From the NCBI RefSeq assembly GCF_900141745.1, contig NZ_FSRM01000002.1, positions 992,001 through 1,056,000 of the forward strand: DNA of 64,000 nucleotides. The letters are read 5' to 3'. Below the pieces are notes generated by a model. The model had not been told where the DNA came from. It saw nothing but the letters and a program-made list of their open reading frames with translations, and did no database searches. Source of the DNA: Paraburkholderia phenazinium. Its GTDB lineage: Bacteria > Pseudomonadota > Gammaproteobacteria > Burkholderiales > Burkholderiaceae. Of the stretch, positions 50,819 through 59,770 are shown piece by piece (the first letter of the stretch is position 1; each line of letters begins with the position of its first letter). Position numbers and translations under genes: made by a program.

Positions 50819-52369
50819 ATGTCGCAGGCTGGTGAGATGATGGTGAACGAGCCGCTAATCCGGCTTAACGCCGCGGACAATGTGCTGATCGCGCGCGAGG
50901 CGTTGTCCATCGGGCAACAGCTTTCCATTGGCGATGCGGCCATCCGCATGCGCGCCCAGGTTGCCGCGGGTCATAAAGTGGCGGCGCAACATATTCCGCG
51001 GGGCGCGGCCATCCGCAAATACGACACCATCATTGGCCGGGCCGCTCGCGACATCGAGGCGGGTGATCACGTCCATACGCACAACGTCGAGTTGATCGAT
51101 TTCGAACGCGATCCGGGTTTCTGCCTGGATGTGCGTCCCGTCGAGTACATTGCAGAAGCCGAACGGGCAACCTTCAACGGTATCGTGCGACCCGATGGGC
51201 GCGTCGCCACGCGCAACTTCATCGGCATTCTGGCCTCGGTCAACTGCTCTTCTACCGTCATCAAGAATATCGCCGCGTGGTTTACGCCTGAGCGGCTCGC
51301 ACGTTACCCGAATGTCGACGGCGTGGTCGCGTTTGCGCAGACCAGCGGCTGCGGGATGTCTTCGCCTAGCGAACACTTCGATGTCTTGCGCCGCACGCTC
51401 GCCGGCTATGCGCGTCATCCGAATCTTGGCGGCGTGCTGATCGTCGGGCTAGGCTGCGAACGCAATCAGGTCGGCGCCTTGCTCGAATCGCAGGGGCTTC
51501 AGGCCGGTGCCGCGGTCCACACGCTGGTCATGCAGGACGAGGGCGGCACCCGTGCGACGATCGCGGCAGGGATCGCTGCCATAGAGCAGATGCTGCCGGC
51601 CGCGAACGATATTCGCCGCAGTCCGGTGCCCGCGAGTCACATCAAGATCGGTCTGGAATGCGGCGGCTCCGACGGCTTTTCCGGCATCACGGCGAACCCG
51701 GCCCTGGGCGCGGCGATGGATATTCTGGTGCGCCACGGCGGCACCGCGATCCTTTCCGAAACCCCCGAAATTCATGGTGTCGAATACATGCTGACGCGCC
51801 GCGCGGTGACGCCGGAGGTCGGCCAGAAACTGCTCGACCGGCTTACGTGGTGGGAGCAGTACACGCGCGGCCAGAATGGCCAGTTCAATGGCGTCGTAGG
51901 ACCGGGTAATCAGCAAGGCGGACTTGCCAACATCTTCGAGAAATCGCTTGGTTCCGCGATGAAAGGCGGGACGACGCCGCTGCAGGCCGTCTACGAATAC
52001 GCCGAGCCGATCGATCGCGCCGGCTTCGTCTTCATGGACTCGCCCGGCTACGACCCCGTCGCGGTGACCGGGCAGATCGCCAGCGGTGCAAACCTGATCT
52101 GCTTCACGACCGGCCGCGGCTCCATGTTCGGTTCGAAGCCCGCGCCCACGATCAAGCTCGCAAGCAACACGCCGATGTTCGAGCGGCTGCGCGACGACAT
52201 GGATATCAACTGCGGACTGATCCTCGATGGCGAACGCTCAGTCGAAGAAATGGGCGAGGACATCTTCCAGCACATCCTGCGGGCCGCATCGGGCGAACGT
52301 ACCCGCAGCGAACTGCTCGGCCTGGGCGATCACGAGTTTGTGCCCTGGCACATGGGCATCGTGAGCTGA
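50819..52369 (+). CDS. UxaA/GarD-family sugar-acid dehydratase
   Basis: 516 residues from the ATG at 50819 (AGGAG, 6-nt spacer). N-terminal SAF domain (about 8-100), then the UxaA catalytic part with GIVRPDGRVATRNFIG, VNCSSTVIK, QTSGCGMSSPSEHFDVL, LGCERNQV, LECGGSDGFSGITANPALG and GRGSMFGSKPAPTIKL. Both D-galactarate and D-altronate dehydratases share this architecture and need Fe(II). A GarL/HpaI-type aldolase two genes downstream favours an aldarate such as galactarate, giving 5-keto-4-deoxyglucarate. Substrate assignment is inference. Confidence 0.9.
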   Translation: MSQAGEMMVNEPLIRLNAADNVLIAREALSIGQQLSIGDAAIRMRAQVAAGHKVAAQHIPRGAAIRKYDTIIGRAARDIEAGDHVHTHNVELIDFERDPGFCLDVRPVEYIAEAERATFNGIVRPDGRVATRNFIGILASVNCSSTVIKNIAAWFTPERLARYPNVDGVVAFAQTSGCGMSSPSEHFDVLRRTLAGYARHPNLGGVLIVGLGCERNQVGALLESQGLQAGAAVHTLVMQDEGGTRATIAAGIAAIEQMLPAANDIRRSPVPASHIKIGLECGGSDGFSGITANPALGAAMDILVRHGGTAILSETPEIHGVEYMLTRRAVTPEVGQKLLDRLTWWEQYTRGQNGQFNGVVGPGNQQGGLANIFEKSLGSAMKGGTTPLQAVYEYAEPIDRAGFVFMDSPGYDPVAVTGQIASGANLICFTTGRGSMFGSKPAPTIKLASNTPMFERLRDDMDINCGLILDGERSVEEMGEDIFQHILRAASGERTRSELLGLGDHEFVPWHMGIVS

Positions 52370-52408
52370 AGCGCCGCCTCGCACCAACAACAAAATCGGA
52401 GACAGAGA

Positions 52409-53755
52409 TTGAGCCAAGCGTTGCAACAGGAGCCCCGCAGCAAAGTGCGCTGGGTGGTGGCCGGCCTGATGTGGTCAGCCATTGCGATCAACTACATTGA
52501 CCGGACGGTGCTATCCGCCGCGGCACCCCATCTTCAGTCCGAGTTCCATCTTGGCGCCATGGAGATGGGCATCGTGATGTCGGCGTTCTTCTGGTCCTAC
52601 GCGCTGCTGCAACTGCCCGCAGGCATGCTTGCCGACCGATTCGGGCAGAAGATCGTACTGGGCATGGCCGTATTCTGGTGGTCGCTCGCGACGGCCGTGA
52701 CCGGACTCGCCAGCGGTTTCAAATCGCTCGTGGCGCTGAGGGTGATGCTGGGTGTGGGCGAAGCGGGCTCCTATCCGAGCAATGCGGGCATCGCGACGCG
52801 GTGGTTTCCGCGCCAGGAGCGCGCCACCGTCGCGGGCATCTTCGATAGCGGATCGAAGCTTGGCGGCGCCATCGCGCTTCCGTTGATTGCCTGGCTGCTG
52901 GCGGTCTTCGACTGGAAAGTCACGTTTGCGATTACCGGCGCGCTTGGGCTGGTCTGGTGCGTGGTCTGGGTGTTGGTGTTCAAGAACTCGCCGGCCGATC
53001 ATCGGCGTGTCAGCGCATCCGAACTCGCCTACATTCGCGCCGATGAAGAAGCGCCGCGCCAGAACGGTGCCGCGCTTGCCGATGTTCCCTGGTACCGACT
53101 GTTCGCACACCGGAACATCTGGGCCATGTGTATCGGCTTCTTCATGATCAACTACAACTCTTACTTCTTCATCACGTGGTTGCCGACGTACCTCGTCAAG
53201 GAACGCGGCATGAGCATGATGGAAATGGGCTTCATGGCTTCGTTGCCGCTCATTCTTTCGATGGTCGTCGAGATCTTCGCAGGCTGGGCCTCGGATCGCG
53301 TATATGCCTCGGGACGGCTCTCGCTCACGGCAACCCGCAAACTGTTTCTCATCATCGGCCTGTTGATGGCCTCGAGCATCGGCTTCGCGGCGTTCGCCGC
53401 GTCACCTTTGGTGGCTGTCGCGTTGCTCTGCGTGGCGAAATCAGGCACGACCGTCGCTGCATCCCAGGTCTGGGCACTGCCCGGAGATGTCGCGCCACGC
53501 AACATGGTGTCACGCGTTGCGGGTATCCAGAACACCGTTTCGAACATGGGCGGCGTAGTCGGCCCGGTTGTCACGGGTGCGATCGTGGGTTCAACCGGTT
53601 CCTTCGTTGCGGCATTGCTGTTCTCGTCGGCGCTGATCGTGATTGCAATGCTCAACTATCTGTTCCTGCTCGGCAAAGTGGAACCCATCCAGTTCAATCA
53701 AGTCCCCATGGAGGCTAGAAATCGTGATGAACGCAACGTCGACGTCCGTGCTTAA
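52409..53755 (+). CDS. MFS transporter, hexuronate/aldarate type
   Basis: 448 residues, starting with TTG at 52409 (GGAGA 6 nt upstream). [15 protein letters not shown] after TM1 and [21 protein letters not shown] are close to GudP/GarP/ExuT-type anion:cation symporters. It follows the dehydratase by 39 bp and overlaps the aldolase start, so it is the operon's importer. Confidence 0.92.
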   Translation: MSQALQQEPRSKVRWVVAGLMWSAIAINYIDRTVLSAAAPHLQSEFHLGAMEMGIVMSAFFWSYALLQLPAGMLADRFGQKIVLGMAVFWWSLATAVTGLASGFKSLVALRVMLGVGEAGSYPSNAGIATRWFPRQERATVAGIFDSGSKLGGAIALPLIAWLLAVFDWKVTFAITGALGLVWCVVWVLVFKNSPADHRRVSASELAYIRADEEAPRQNGAALADVPWYRLFAHRNIWAMCIGFFMINYNSYFFITWLPTYLVKERGMSMMEMGFMASLPLILSMVVEIFAGWASDRVYASGRLSLTATRKLFLIIGLLMASSIGFAAFAASPLVAVALLCVAKSGTTVAASQVWALPGDVAPRNMVSRVAGIQNTVSNMGGVVGPVVTGAIVGSTGSFVAALLFSSALIVIAMLNYLFLLGKVEPIQFNQVPMEARNRDERNVDVRA

Positions 53756-54509
53756 TCCGTTCAAGACGGCGCTCGCAAACGGCCAGGAGCAGATCGGCTT
53801 CTGGCTTTCGATGGCCGATTCCTATCTGGCCGAAGTCAGCGCGACCGCTGGCTTTGAATGGCTGTTGATCGACGCAGAGCACGCTCCGAACGACGTGCGC
53901 AGCATTCTTGGGCAATTGCAGGCCGTTGCGCCTTATCGCGCCGAACCCGTCGTGCGTCCTGTGAACGCCGATCCGGCGTTGCTCAAGCGCTTGCTCGATA
54001 TCGGCGCGCGCAACCTGCTGATTCCGATGATCGATACCGCCGATCAGGCTCGCGCGAGCGTCGCCGCTGTGCGCTATCCGCCGCACGGAATTCGTGGCGT
54101 GGGCAGTGCGGTGGGACGTGCGTCGCGCTGGAGCTCGCGTGCCGACTATCTGGACATTGCGGACAGCGAAATCTGTCTGCTCGTGCAAGCGGAGACCGTC
54201 ACGGCGCTCGAGAATCTACAGGCGATCTGCGAGGTCGACGGTGTCGATGGTGTATTCATCGGCCCGGCGGATCTGGCAGCGTCGATGGGATATCGCGGCA
54301 AGCCCACTCATCCGGAGGTACAGAAGGCGATCGAGGGGGCGATTCGCACCATCGTCGCTTCGGGTAAGGCAGCCGGCACGTTGACATCGGACCAGACACT
54401 CGCGCGCCGCTATCTCGAGCTTGGCTGCACATTCGTCGCGACCGGTGTGGACATTCTCATGTTCGCGAACGCGGCTCGCAAGCTTGCCCGGGAATTCATC
54501 GAGCAATGA
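53727..54509 (+). CDS. HpcH/HpaI-family class II aldolase
   Basis: 260 residues from the ATG at 53727; a GTG at 53724 is spaced better from GGAGG at 53710-53714 and cannot be excluded. It overlaps the MFS gene by 29 bp. Catalytic elements are [15 protein letters not shown] (general-base His), [32 protein letters not shown] (metal Glu) and [12 protein letters not shown] (metal Asp). Family members cleave 4-hydroxy-2-oxo acids to pyruvate and an aldehyde. With a GarD-like dehydratase the products would be pyruvate and tartronate semialdehyde (inference). Confidence 0.9.
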   Translation: MNATSTSVLNPFKTALANGQEQIGFWLSMADSYLAEVSATAGFEWLLIDAEHAPNDVRSILGQLQAVAPYRAEPVVRPVNADPALLKRLLDIGARNLLIPMIDTADQARASVAAVRYPPHGIRGVGSAVGRASRWSSRADYLDIADSEICLLVQAETVTALENLQAICEVDGVDGVFIGPADLAASMGYRGKPTHPEVQKAIEGAIRTIVASGKAAGTLTSDQTLARRYLELGCTFVATGVDILMFANAARKLAREFIEQ

Positions 54510-54569
54510 ACCATGGCGCACGGACCCGGCAAGCATAAGCATGGGCGGTGCAAACCAGAGCGATAAAAG

Positions 54570-54585
54570 CGGGGCGTAAGCCCCG
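54570..54585 (+). terminator. Hairpin after the aldolase gene
   Basis: CGGGGC (54570-54575) and GCCCCG (54580-54585) enclose a GTAA tetraloop, 60 bp after the aldolase stop and 36 bp before the next ATG. It separates the two catabolic units; no T tract, so partial termination is likely. Confidence 0.5.
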
Positions 54586-54621
54586 TATCACGTCGGACTT
54601 TGACCCATCAGGAGACAATCC

Positions 54622-55935
54622 ATGCCCCACAACGCAATGGAGCCCGCTACCTTCGCGGAAGGGGCGACACATTCGAATGCAGCTTTGCTCAGGAAGCATT
54701 GGCACATTATTTTCGCCGCGACAGCAGGCTGGGCGCTCGACGCGTTCGACTTCACCATCCTTCTGTTTCTGATTCCGCATCTGCGCACGGTGTTCGACGT
54801 GGGTCTGCCTGCGATGGCGTTCATCGTCACCGCCACGGGTTTCGCCAAGATCGCTGGCACGATTGGGTGGGGACTCGCTGCCGATCGCTTTGGCCGAAAG
54901 TTCGCGTTTATGGCTGCCGTACTGTGGTTTTCGTGCGCCGCCGGCTTGAGTGGGCTCGCATGGAGCTATGCGTCGTTCATGGCGTTACGCATCCTGTTTG
55001 GCCTCGGGTTCGGCGGTGAATGGACGGCCTCCGTATCGCTGTTGATGGAGACCGTACCCGAAAAAATCCGTCCGCTTGCCTCCGGCATCATGGTCGCGGG
55101 CTACGAGTTCGGCTACATGCTGGCGGCACTCTCGTTCCATTTTTTGTTTCCGGTGCTCGGCTGGCGCTGGATGTTTTTTATCGGCGTAGTGCCTGCACTG
55201 CTTACGCTTTTCCTGCGTCGTAACGTCAAGGAATCGGACGACTGGGTGCGTCAGCAGCAACACAAAAAGGAAGGTCGAAAGTTCAAGCCGTTCGTATTCA
55301 ATCCTGCTGTCGCGCAGGCCTGGGCGTTTTCGGCAGGCATCAACTTCATGCTTTGGGCCGTACAGGTGCTTTATCCGACGTTCCTGCTCACGACTCAACA
55401 TCTGGACTCGGGTTCGATATTTCCTTTTATCGTGGCTTATTCGGTCGGCTCGGTGATTGGCAAGCCGCTTTCAGGTTATGCGGCGAGCCGTTTCGGCGAG
55501 CGCTTGACCATCATTGTCTTCATGACGATCGTGATTCCGTCCACGGTCCTCTACACGCTTGTTTCCGATCACTTTCAGCTGGGTGCCGGCGCATTTCTGA
55601 TGGGCATGTTCGCGAACGGACTATTCGGCATCCTGCCGCTCTATCAGGCGCGGCGCTTCCCGGTCGCAGCTCGGGCAACTGGCATCGGCATTAGCTACGC
55701 GATGACTTCGGTGAGCGTGGCTGCGCCCTACGTGATCGCGCTTGTGACGCCGTCGCTCGGACTCAGATTTTCGATGGCGTCGTTTATCGCCGCAGGGGCG
55801 TTGTTGATCATCGCCATCAGTGTCTTCAATACGTCGCGCTGGATGCCCGACGAGGAAGTTGGTCCAGAGACCCGGTCAGGTCGGGATGGTGCCGACGAAG
55901 ACGCGAGGTTTGCCATAGGAGATGTAGTGAGATGA
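54622..55935 (+). CDS. MFS transporter, sialate/metabolite:H+ symporter type
   Basis: 437 residues. WALDAFDFTILLFLIPHL in TM1 and LGFGGEWTASVSLLMETVP (motif between TM4 and TM5) are typical of the NanT/JEN-like or carboxylate:proton symporters, unlike the anion:cation type used in the unit upstream. ATCAGGAG precedes the ATG. The stop overlaps the next start (ATGA). It likely imports a carboxylate for this second unit. Confidence 0.9.
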   Translation: MPHNAMEPATFAEGATHSNAALLRKHWHIIFAATAGWALDAFDFTILLFLIPHLRTVFDVGLPAMAFIVTATGFAKIAGTIGWGLAADRFGRKFAFMAAVLWFSCAAGLSGLAWSYASFMALRILFGLGFGGEWTASVSLLMETVPEKIRPLASGIMVAGYEFGYMLAALSFHFLFPVLGWRWMFFIGVVPALLTLFLRRNVKESDDWVRQQQHKKEGRKFKPFVFNPAVAQAWAFSAGINFMLWAVQVLYPTFLLTTQHLDSGSIFPFIVAYSVGSVIGKPLSGYAASRFGERLTIIVFMTIVIPSTVLYTLVSDHFQLGAGAFLMGMFANGLFGILPLYQARRFPVAARATGIGISYAMTSVSVAAPYVIALVTPSLGLRFSMASFIAAGALLIIAISVFNTSRWMPDEEVGPETRSGRDGADEDARFAIGDVVR

Positions 55936-56990
55936 TGCGGTCAAGCAGTGCCCGGCGGTGGAATCAACGGCCGGAGGATTCAAACTGGGGCGACTTCGGT
56001 CCCGACGATCAACTTGGACGGCTCAATCTGCTGACGCCAGAGAAGGTCCTCCAGGGCATACGAGAAGTCAGTGAAGGTCGCGTTTTCTGTCTGAGTTTGC
56101 CGCTCGACTGTCCGGGCGGGACGGCGCTTAATCCGCGCCGCCAACCGCCCCGCATCGAGCCGACGCGGCGTGGCAGCCGCCCGAACATGACGTACCCGCT
56201 GTCACGCGATAACCCTCATCTACTGGATGTCATCTGCGACGACACGGTCCATCTGGCGCTCCAGTACTCGACGCAGTGGGACAGCCTCGCGCATATGGGG
56301 CAGTGGTTTGATCTCATGGGCGATGGTGTGCCGGAAATGGTCTTCTATAACGGCTTTCGCGCGGGAGAGGATATCGTCGGGCCGATCGATTACCGGAATG
56401 GTAACGAACGTGTCGTGGAGCATCCTGTGGGTGCGAAGCGCCTCGGGATCGAAAACATGGCTGCGACGGGTGTGCAAGGACGCGGCGTCATGATCGACCT
56501 CAAGCGTCATTTCGGCACGAAGAAGGTCGCTGTTGGTTACGCCGAGTTGAGCGAAGCGATGGACGCTCAAGGCGTGGATGTCGAGCCAGGCGACATGGTC
56601 TGTCTGCGTACCGGTACGGATGAGGCGTTGATCGAAATGGCCGGCAATCCCGACATGAGCCGCCTGAACCAAAGTTTCGCTGCGCTCGACGGCCGGGACG
56701 AGAAATTGCGCGACTGGATTGTCGAATCCGAAGTGGTAGCGCTGATCTCGGACAACGCCGCTGTGGAGATGTTGCCGCCCAAAGCCACTGAAAGTGATCG
56801 GTATGCCTCGCATCCGTTGCATGATCTCTGTCTGTTCCGGCTGGGCGTGTATCTCGGCGAACTGTGGCATCTGAGCGAACTTGCCGACTGGTTGCACGCA
56901 AACGGACGCAGCCGGTTTCTGCTTACCGCACCGCCGCTGCGTTTGCCGGGCGCAGTGGGCTCCCCAGTGACGCCTGTGGCCACCGTGTAG
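55932..56990 (+). CDS. Cyclase-family (PF04199) metal-dependent hydrolase
   Basis: 352 residues, longer than kynurenine formamidase (about 210). WGPDDQLGRLNLLTPEKVLQGI-like start (NWGDFGPDDQLGRLNLL), CDDTVHLALQYSTQWDSLAHMG and SNAAVEMLPP-type end (SDNAAVEMLPP) place it in the long cyclase branch. The HxGTHxDxPxHF metal motif is replaced by QYSTQWDSLAHMG, as in that branch. It probably hydrolyses an amide or lactone of the imported compound. Overlaps the MFS gene by 4 bp. Confidence 0.85.
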   Translation: MMRSSSARRWNQRPEDSNWGDFGPDDQLGRLNLLTPEKVLQGIREVSEGRVFCLSLPLDCPGGTALNPRRQPPRIEPTRRGSRPNMTYPLSRDNPHLLDVICDDTVHLALQYSTQWDSLAHMGQWFDLMGDGVPEMVFYNGFRAGEDIVGPIDYRNGNERVVEHPVGAKRLGIENMAATGVQGRGVMIDLKRHFGTKKVAVGYAELSEAMDAQGVDVEPGDMVCLRTGTDEALIEMAGNPDMSRLNQSFAALDGRDEKLRDWIVESEVVALISDNAAVEMLPPKATESDRYASHPLHDLCLFRLGVYLGELWHLSELADWLHANGRSRFLLTAPPLRLPGAVGSPVTPVATV

Positions 56991-57118
56991 GGCAGCTGGC
57001 TGCGTGATTCTCGCGTTAGAGCGAAAATGAATCCCGAGGCCCCATCTTTTGAAAGAGAAACCTGCGCAATTCGCCGGGTCGCTCAATGGACCATTCGTTA
57101 TCTGCAGAGGAGAGTCAC

Positions 57119-58201
57119 ATGAACAAGCCGTACCGCATCGCCGTCATCCCCGGAGATGGCATTGGCAAGGAAGTGATGCCGGAGGGGTTGCGCGCGCTGG
57201 AAGCCGTCAGCAAAAAATTCGGTATCGCGCTGGAATTCAAGCACATCGAATGGGCAAGCTGCGACTACTACGCGAGGCATGGTCAGATGATGCCAGACGA
57301 CTGGAAAGCGCAACTGCAGCCCATGGATGCGATCCTGTTCGGTGCGGTCGGCTGGCCGGAGACGGTGCCTGACCATATCTCGCTGTGGGGATCGCTGCTG
57401 AAGTTCCGGCGCGAATTTGATCAGTACATCAACCTGCGTCCCGCGCGTCTCTTTGCCGGCGTGCCTTCACCGCTCGCAGGGCGCAAGGCAGGCGACATCG
57501 ATTTCTGGATCGTGCGCGAGAACACCGAGGGGGAGTATTCGTCGGTGGGCGGCGTGATGTTCGAAGGCACGGACCGTGAGTTCGTGCTGCAGGAGTCCGT
57601 GTTCACGCGTCACGGCAGCGAGCGCGTCCTGAAGTTCGCATTCGACCTCGCGCAACGGCGCGAACGCAAGAAGATCACCGTCGCGACGAAGAGCAACGGC
57701 ATCGCGATCAGCATGCCGTGGTGGGACAAATGCGCCGCCGGCATCGCGGCGCAGTATCCGGATGTGACGTGGGACAAGCAGCACATCGACATTCTCTGCG
57801 CGCGCTTCGTGCTGAATCCGGACCGCTTCGACGTGGTCGTGGCGACCAATCTGTTCGGCGACATACTGTCCGATCTCGGTCCCGCGTGTACGGGGACGAT
57901 CGGCCTCGCGCCCTCGGCGAACATGAATCCCGAACGCAAGTTTCCTTCGTTGTTCGAACCGGTTCACGGCTCGGCGCCCGATATCTTCGGCAAGAACATC
58001 GCCAATCCGATCGCGATGGTCTGGTCGGCGGCGATGATGCTCGACTTCCTCGGCAACCACCAGGGGGCCGAGCGTGAGGCTCACGATGCGATGCTCGCCG
58101 CGATCGAGGCGGTGCTCAAGGAAGGTCCGCTTACTGGCGATCTCGGTGGCCGGGCTAACACCACGGAAGTGGGCAAGGCGATTGCCGAACGGCTCGCCTG
58201 A
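57119..58201 (+). CDS. ttuC: Tartrate/D-malate dehydrogenase (TtuC family)
   Basis: 360 residues from the ATG at 57119 (GAGGAGAG upstream; an upstream in-frame start at 57086 is weaker). Isopropylmalate-dehydrogenase fold: VIPGDGIGKEVMPEGL, the substrate loop with ENTEGEYSSVGG, KSNGIAISMPWWD, LFGDILSDLGPACTGTIGLAPSANMNP and EPVHGSAPDIFGKNIANP. TtuC-type enzymes oxidise tartrate (to oxaloglycolate, then glycerate) or decarboxylate D-malate using NAD, Mn2+ and K+. A 128-bp gap from the cyclase gene precedes it. Confidence 0.9.
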   Translation: MNKPYRIAVIPGDGIGKEVMPEGLRALEAVSKKFGIALEFKHIEWASCDYYARHGQMMPDDWKAQLQPMDAILFGAVGWPETVPDHISLWGSLLKFRREFDQYINLRPARLFAGVPSPLAGRKAGDIDFWIVRENTEGEYSSVGGVMFEGTDREFVLQESVFTRHGSERVLKFAFDLAQRRERKKITVATKSNGIAISMPWWDKCAAGIAAQYPDVTWDKQHIDILCARFVLNPDRFDVVVATNLFGDILSDLGPACTGTIGLAPSANMNPERKFPSLFEPVHGSAPDIFGKNIANPIAMVWSAAMMLDFLGNHQGAEREAHDAMLAAIEAVLKEGPLTGDLGGRANTTEVGKAIAERLA

Positions 58202-58215
58202 ACAAGGAGATTTCG

Positions 58216-59688
58216 ATGGCAACGAAATTTGAACTGAGCGACCTGATCCGCACCGAGCATTTTATCGACGGCCAATGGGTCGCTTCTATTGGCGGCAAGT
58301 GCTTCGACGTGACGAACCCGGCGACGGGCGAGGTGATCGCCACTATCGCTGATGGCGGTGAGGCCGACGCCCGCGCCGCTACCGACGCCGCCGCGCGTGC
58401 GTTCCCCGCATGGCACGATGCCCTGCCGAAGGATCGCGCGGCCGTGTTGCACCGCTGGCACGCGTTGATGCTCGAGAACGCCGACGTGCTTGGCCGCCTG
58501 ATCTCGCTCGAGCAGGGCAAGCCGTTCGCGGAAGGGCGTGGCGAAGTGCTGTACGGCGCATCGTATGTCGCGTGGTTCGCGGATGAAGCGACGCGCATCT
58601 ACGGCGATCTGATTCCGCAACAGCAGCGCGGCAAGCGGATGAGCGCGGTGAAGGAGCCGGTTGGCGTGGTCGCGGCCATCACGCCGTGGAATTTTCCGCT
58701 CGCGATGATCGCGCGCAAGATTGCGCCTGCACTTGCTGTGGGATGCACGGTGGTTGGCAAGCCCGCCGAGGACACGCCGCTCACCGCCCTCGCACTCGTG
58801 ATGCTGGCACACGAAGCGGGCGTGCCGCCCGGCGTGCTTAACCTGATTGCTTCATCGCGCGAGAGTGCGGTACCTGCGGTGGCGGATTGGCTGCACGATG
58901 GCCGCGTGCGCAAGATTACCTTCACGGGTTCGACGCCAGTTGGCAAGTATCTGGCGCGCGAATCGGCCGAGACGCTCAAGAAGCTCTCGCTTGAGCTGGG
59001 GGGCAACGCACCGTTCATCGTGTTCGACGATGCAGACCTCAACGCCGCGGTCGATGGCTTGCTCGTGTCGAAGTTTCGCAATGGTGGCCAGACGTGTGTA
59101 TGCCCGAACCGGGTGTACGTGCAGACGTCGGTGTACGAGAAGTTCGGCGATATGCTCGCCAAACGCGTCGCCGCGCTGAAGGTCGCGCCGGCCACCGACT
59201 CCGCCGCGCAGATCGGTCCGATGATCAACGCACGTGCTGTCGACAAGATCGCACGTCACGTCGACGATGCCGTTTCGAAAGGCGCACGCGCCCTCACCGG
59301 TGGGAAGCGCCTCACGGCGTTGGGTCCGAACTACTACGCACCTACCGTTCTCGCCGATGCCACCAGCGAGATGCAATTGAGCTGCGAGGAAACCTTTGGC
59401 CCCGTCGTACCGCTGTTCCGTTTCGAGGATGAAGCAGAAGCGATCCACGCGGCCAACGACACGCCGTTTGGGCTCGCATCGTACTTCTACAGTCAGGATG
59501 TGCGCCGCATTGACCGCGTCTCAAGACAGCTGGAAGCGGGGATCGTCGGCATCAACGAGGGCGCGATTTCGAGCGAGGCCGCGCCGTTTGGTGGCGTTAA
59601 AGAATCGGGCTATGGCCGCGAAGGGTCGAAGTATGGTCTCGATGACTATCTGTCGATCAAGTATCTCTGCCAGGGTGGGCTTGATTAA
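58216..59688 (+). CDS. NAD(P)-dependent aldehyde dehydrogenase (succinate-semialdehyde type)
   Basis: 490 residues. Catalytic C294 (NGGQTCVCPNRVYV) and general-base E260 (LELGGNAPFIVFDDAD), with NFPLAMIARKIAPALAVGCTVVGKPAEDTPL and the C-terminal GVKESGYGREGSKYGLDDYLSIKYL. The C-x-C arrangement at the active site is typical of GabD-type semialdehyde dehydrogenases. 14 bp separate it from ttuC and AAGGAG precedes the ATG, so it is the last gene of the unit. Substrate is probably a carboxylated aldehyde such as tartronate or succinate semialdehyde. Confidence 0.92.
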   Translation: MATKFELSDLIRTEHFIDGQWVASIGGKCFDVTNPATGEVIATIADGGEADARAATDAAARAFPAWHDALPKDRAAVLHRWHALMLENADVLGRLISLEQGKPFAEGRGEVLYGASYVAWFADEATRIYGDLIPQQQRGKRMSAVKEPVGVVAAITPWNFPLAMIARKIAPALAVGCTVVGKPAEDTPLTALALVMLAHEAGVPPGVLNLIASSRESAVPAVADWLHDGRVRKITFTGSTPVGKYLARESAETLKKLSLELGGNAPFIVFDDADLNAAVDGLLVSKFRNGGQTCVCPNRVYVQTSVYEKFGDMLAKRVAALKVAPATDSAAQIGPMINARAVDKIARHVDDAVSKGARALTGGKRLTALGPNYYAPTVLADATSEMQLSCEETFGPVVPLFRFEDEAEAIHAANDTPFGLASYFYSQDVRRIDRVSRQLEAGIVGINEGAISSEAAPFGGVKESGYGREGSKYGLDDYLSIKYLCQGGLD

Positions 59689-59699
59689 CTAATGGCATT

Positions 59700-59736
59700 C
59701 TTCGGTTCTGGCCCGTAGCAGGTGCCAGAACCGAAG
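59700..59736. terminator. 13-bp hairpin between convergent genes
   Basis: CTTCGGTTCTGGC (59700-59712) and GCCAGAACCGAAG (59724-59736) pair perfectly around an 11-nt loop. It lies in the 82-bp gap between the aldehyde dehydrogenase and the convergent PLP enzyme. No T tract. Confidence 0.65.
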
Positions 59737-59770
59737 CCCAACGACGCTCCGCAGCCGTGCGCTGCGCGAC

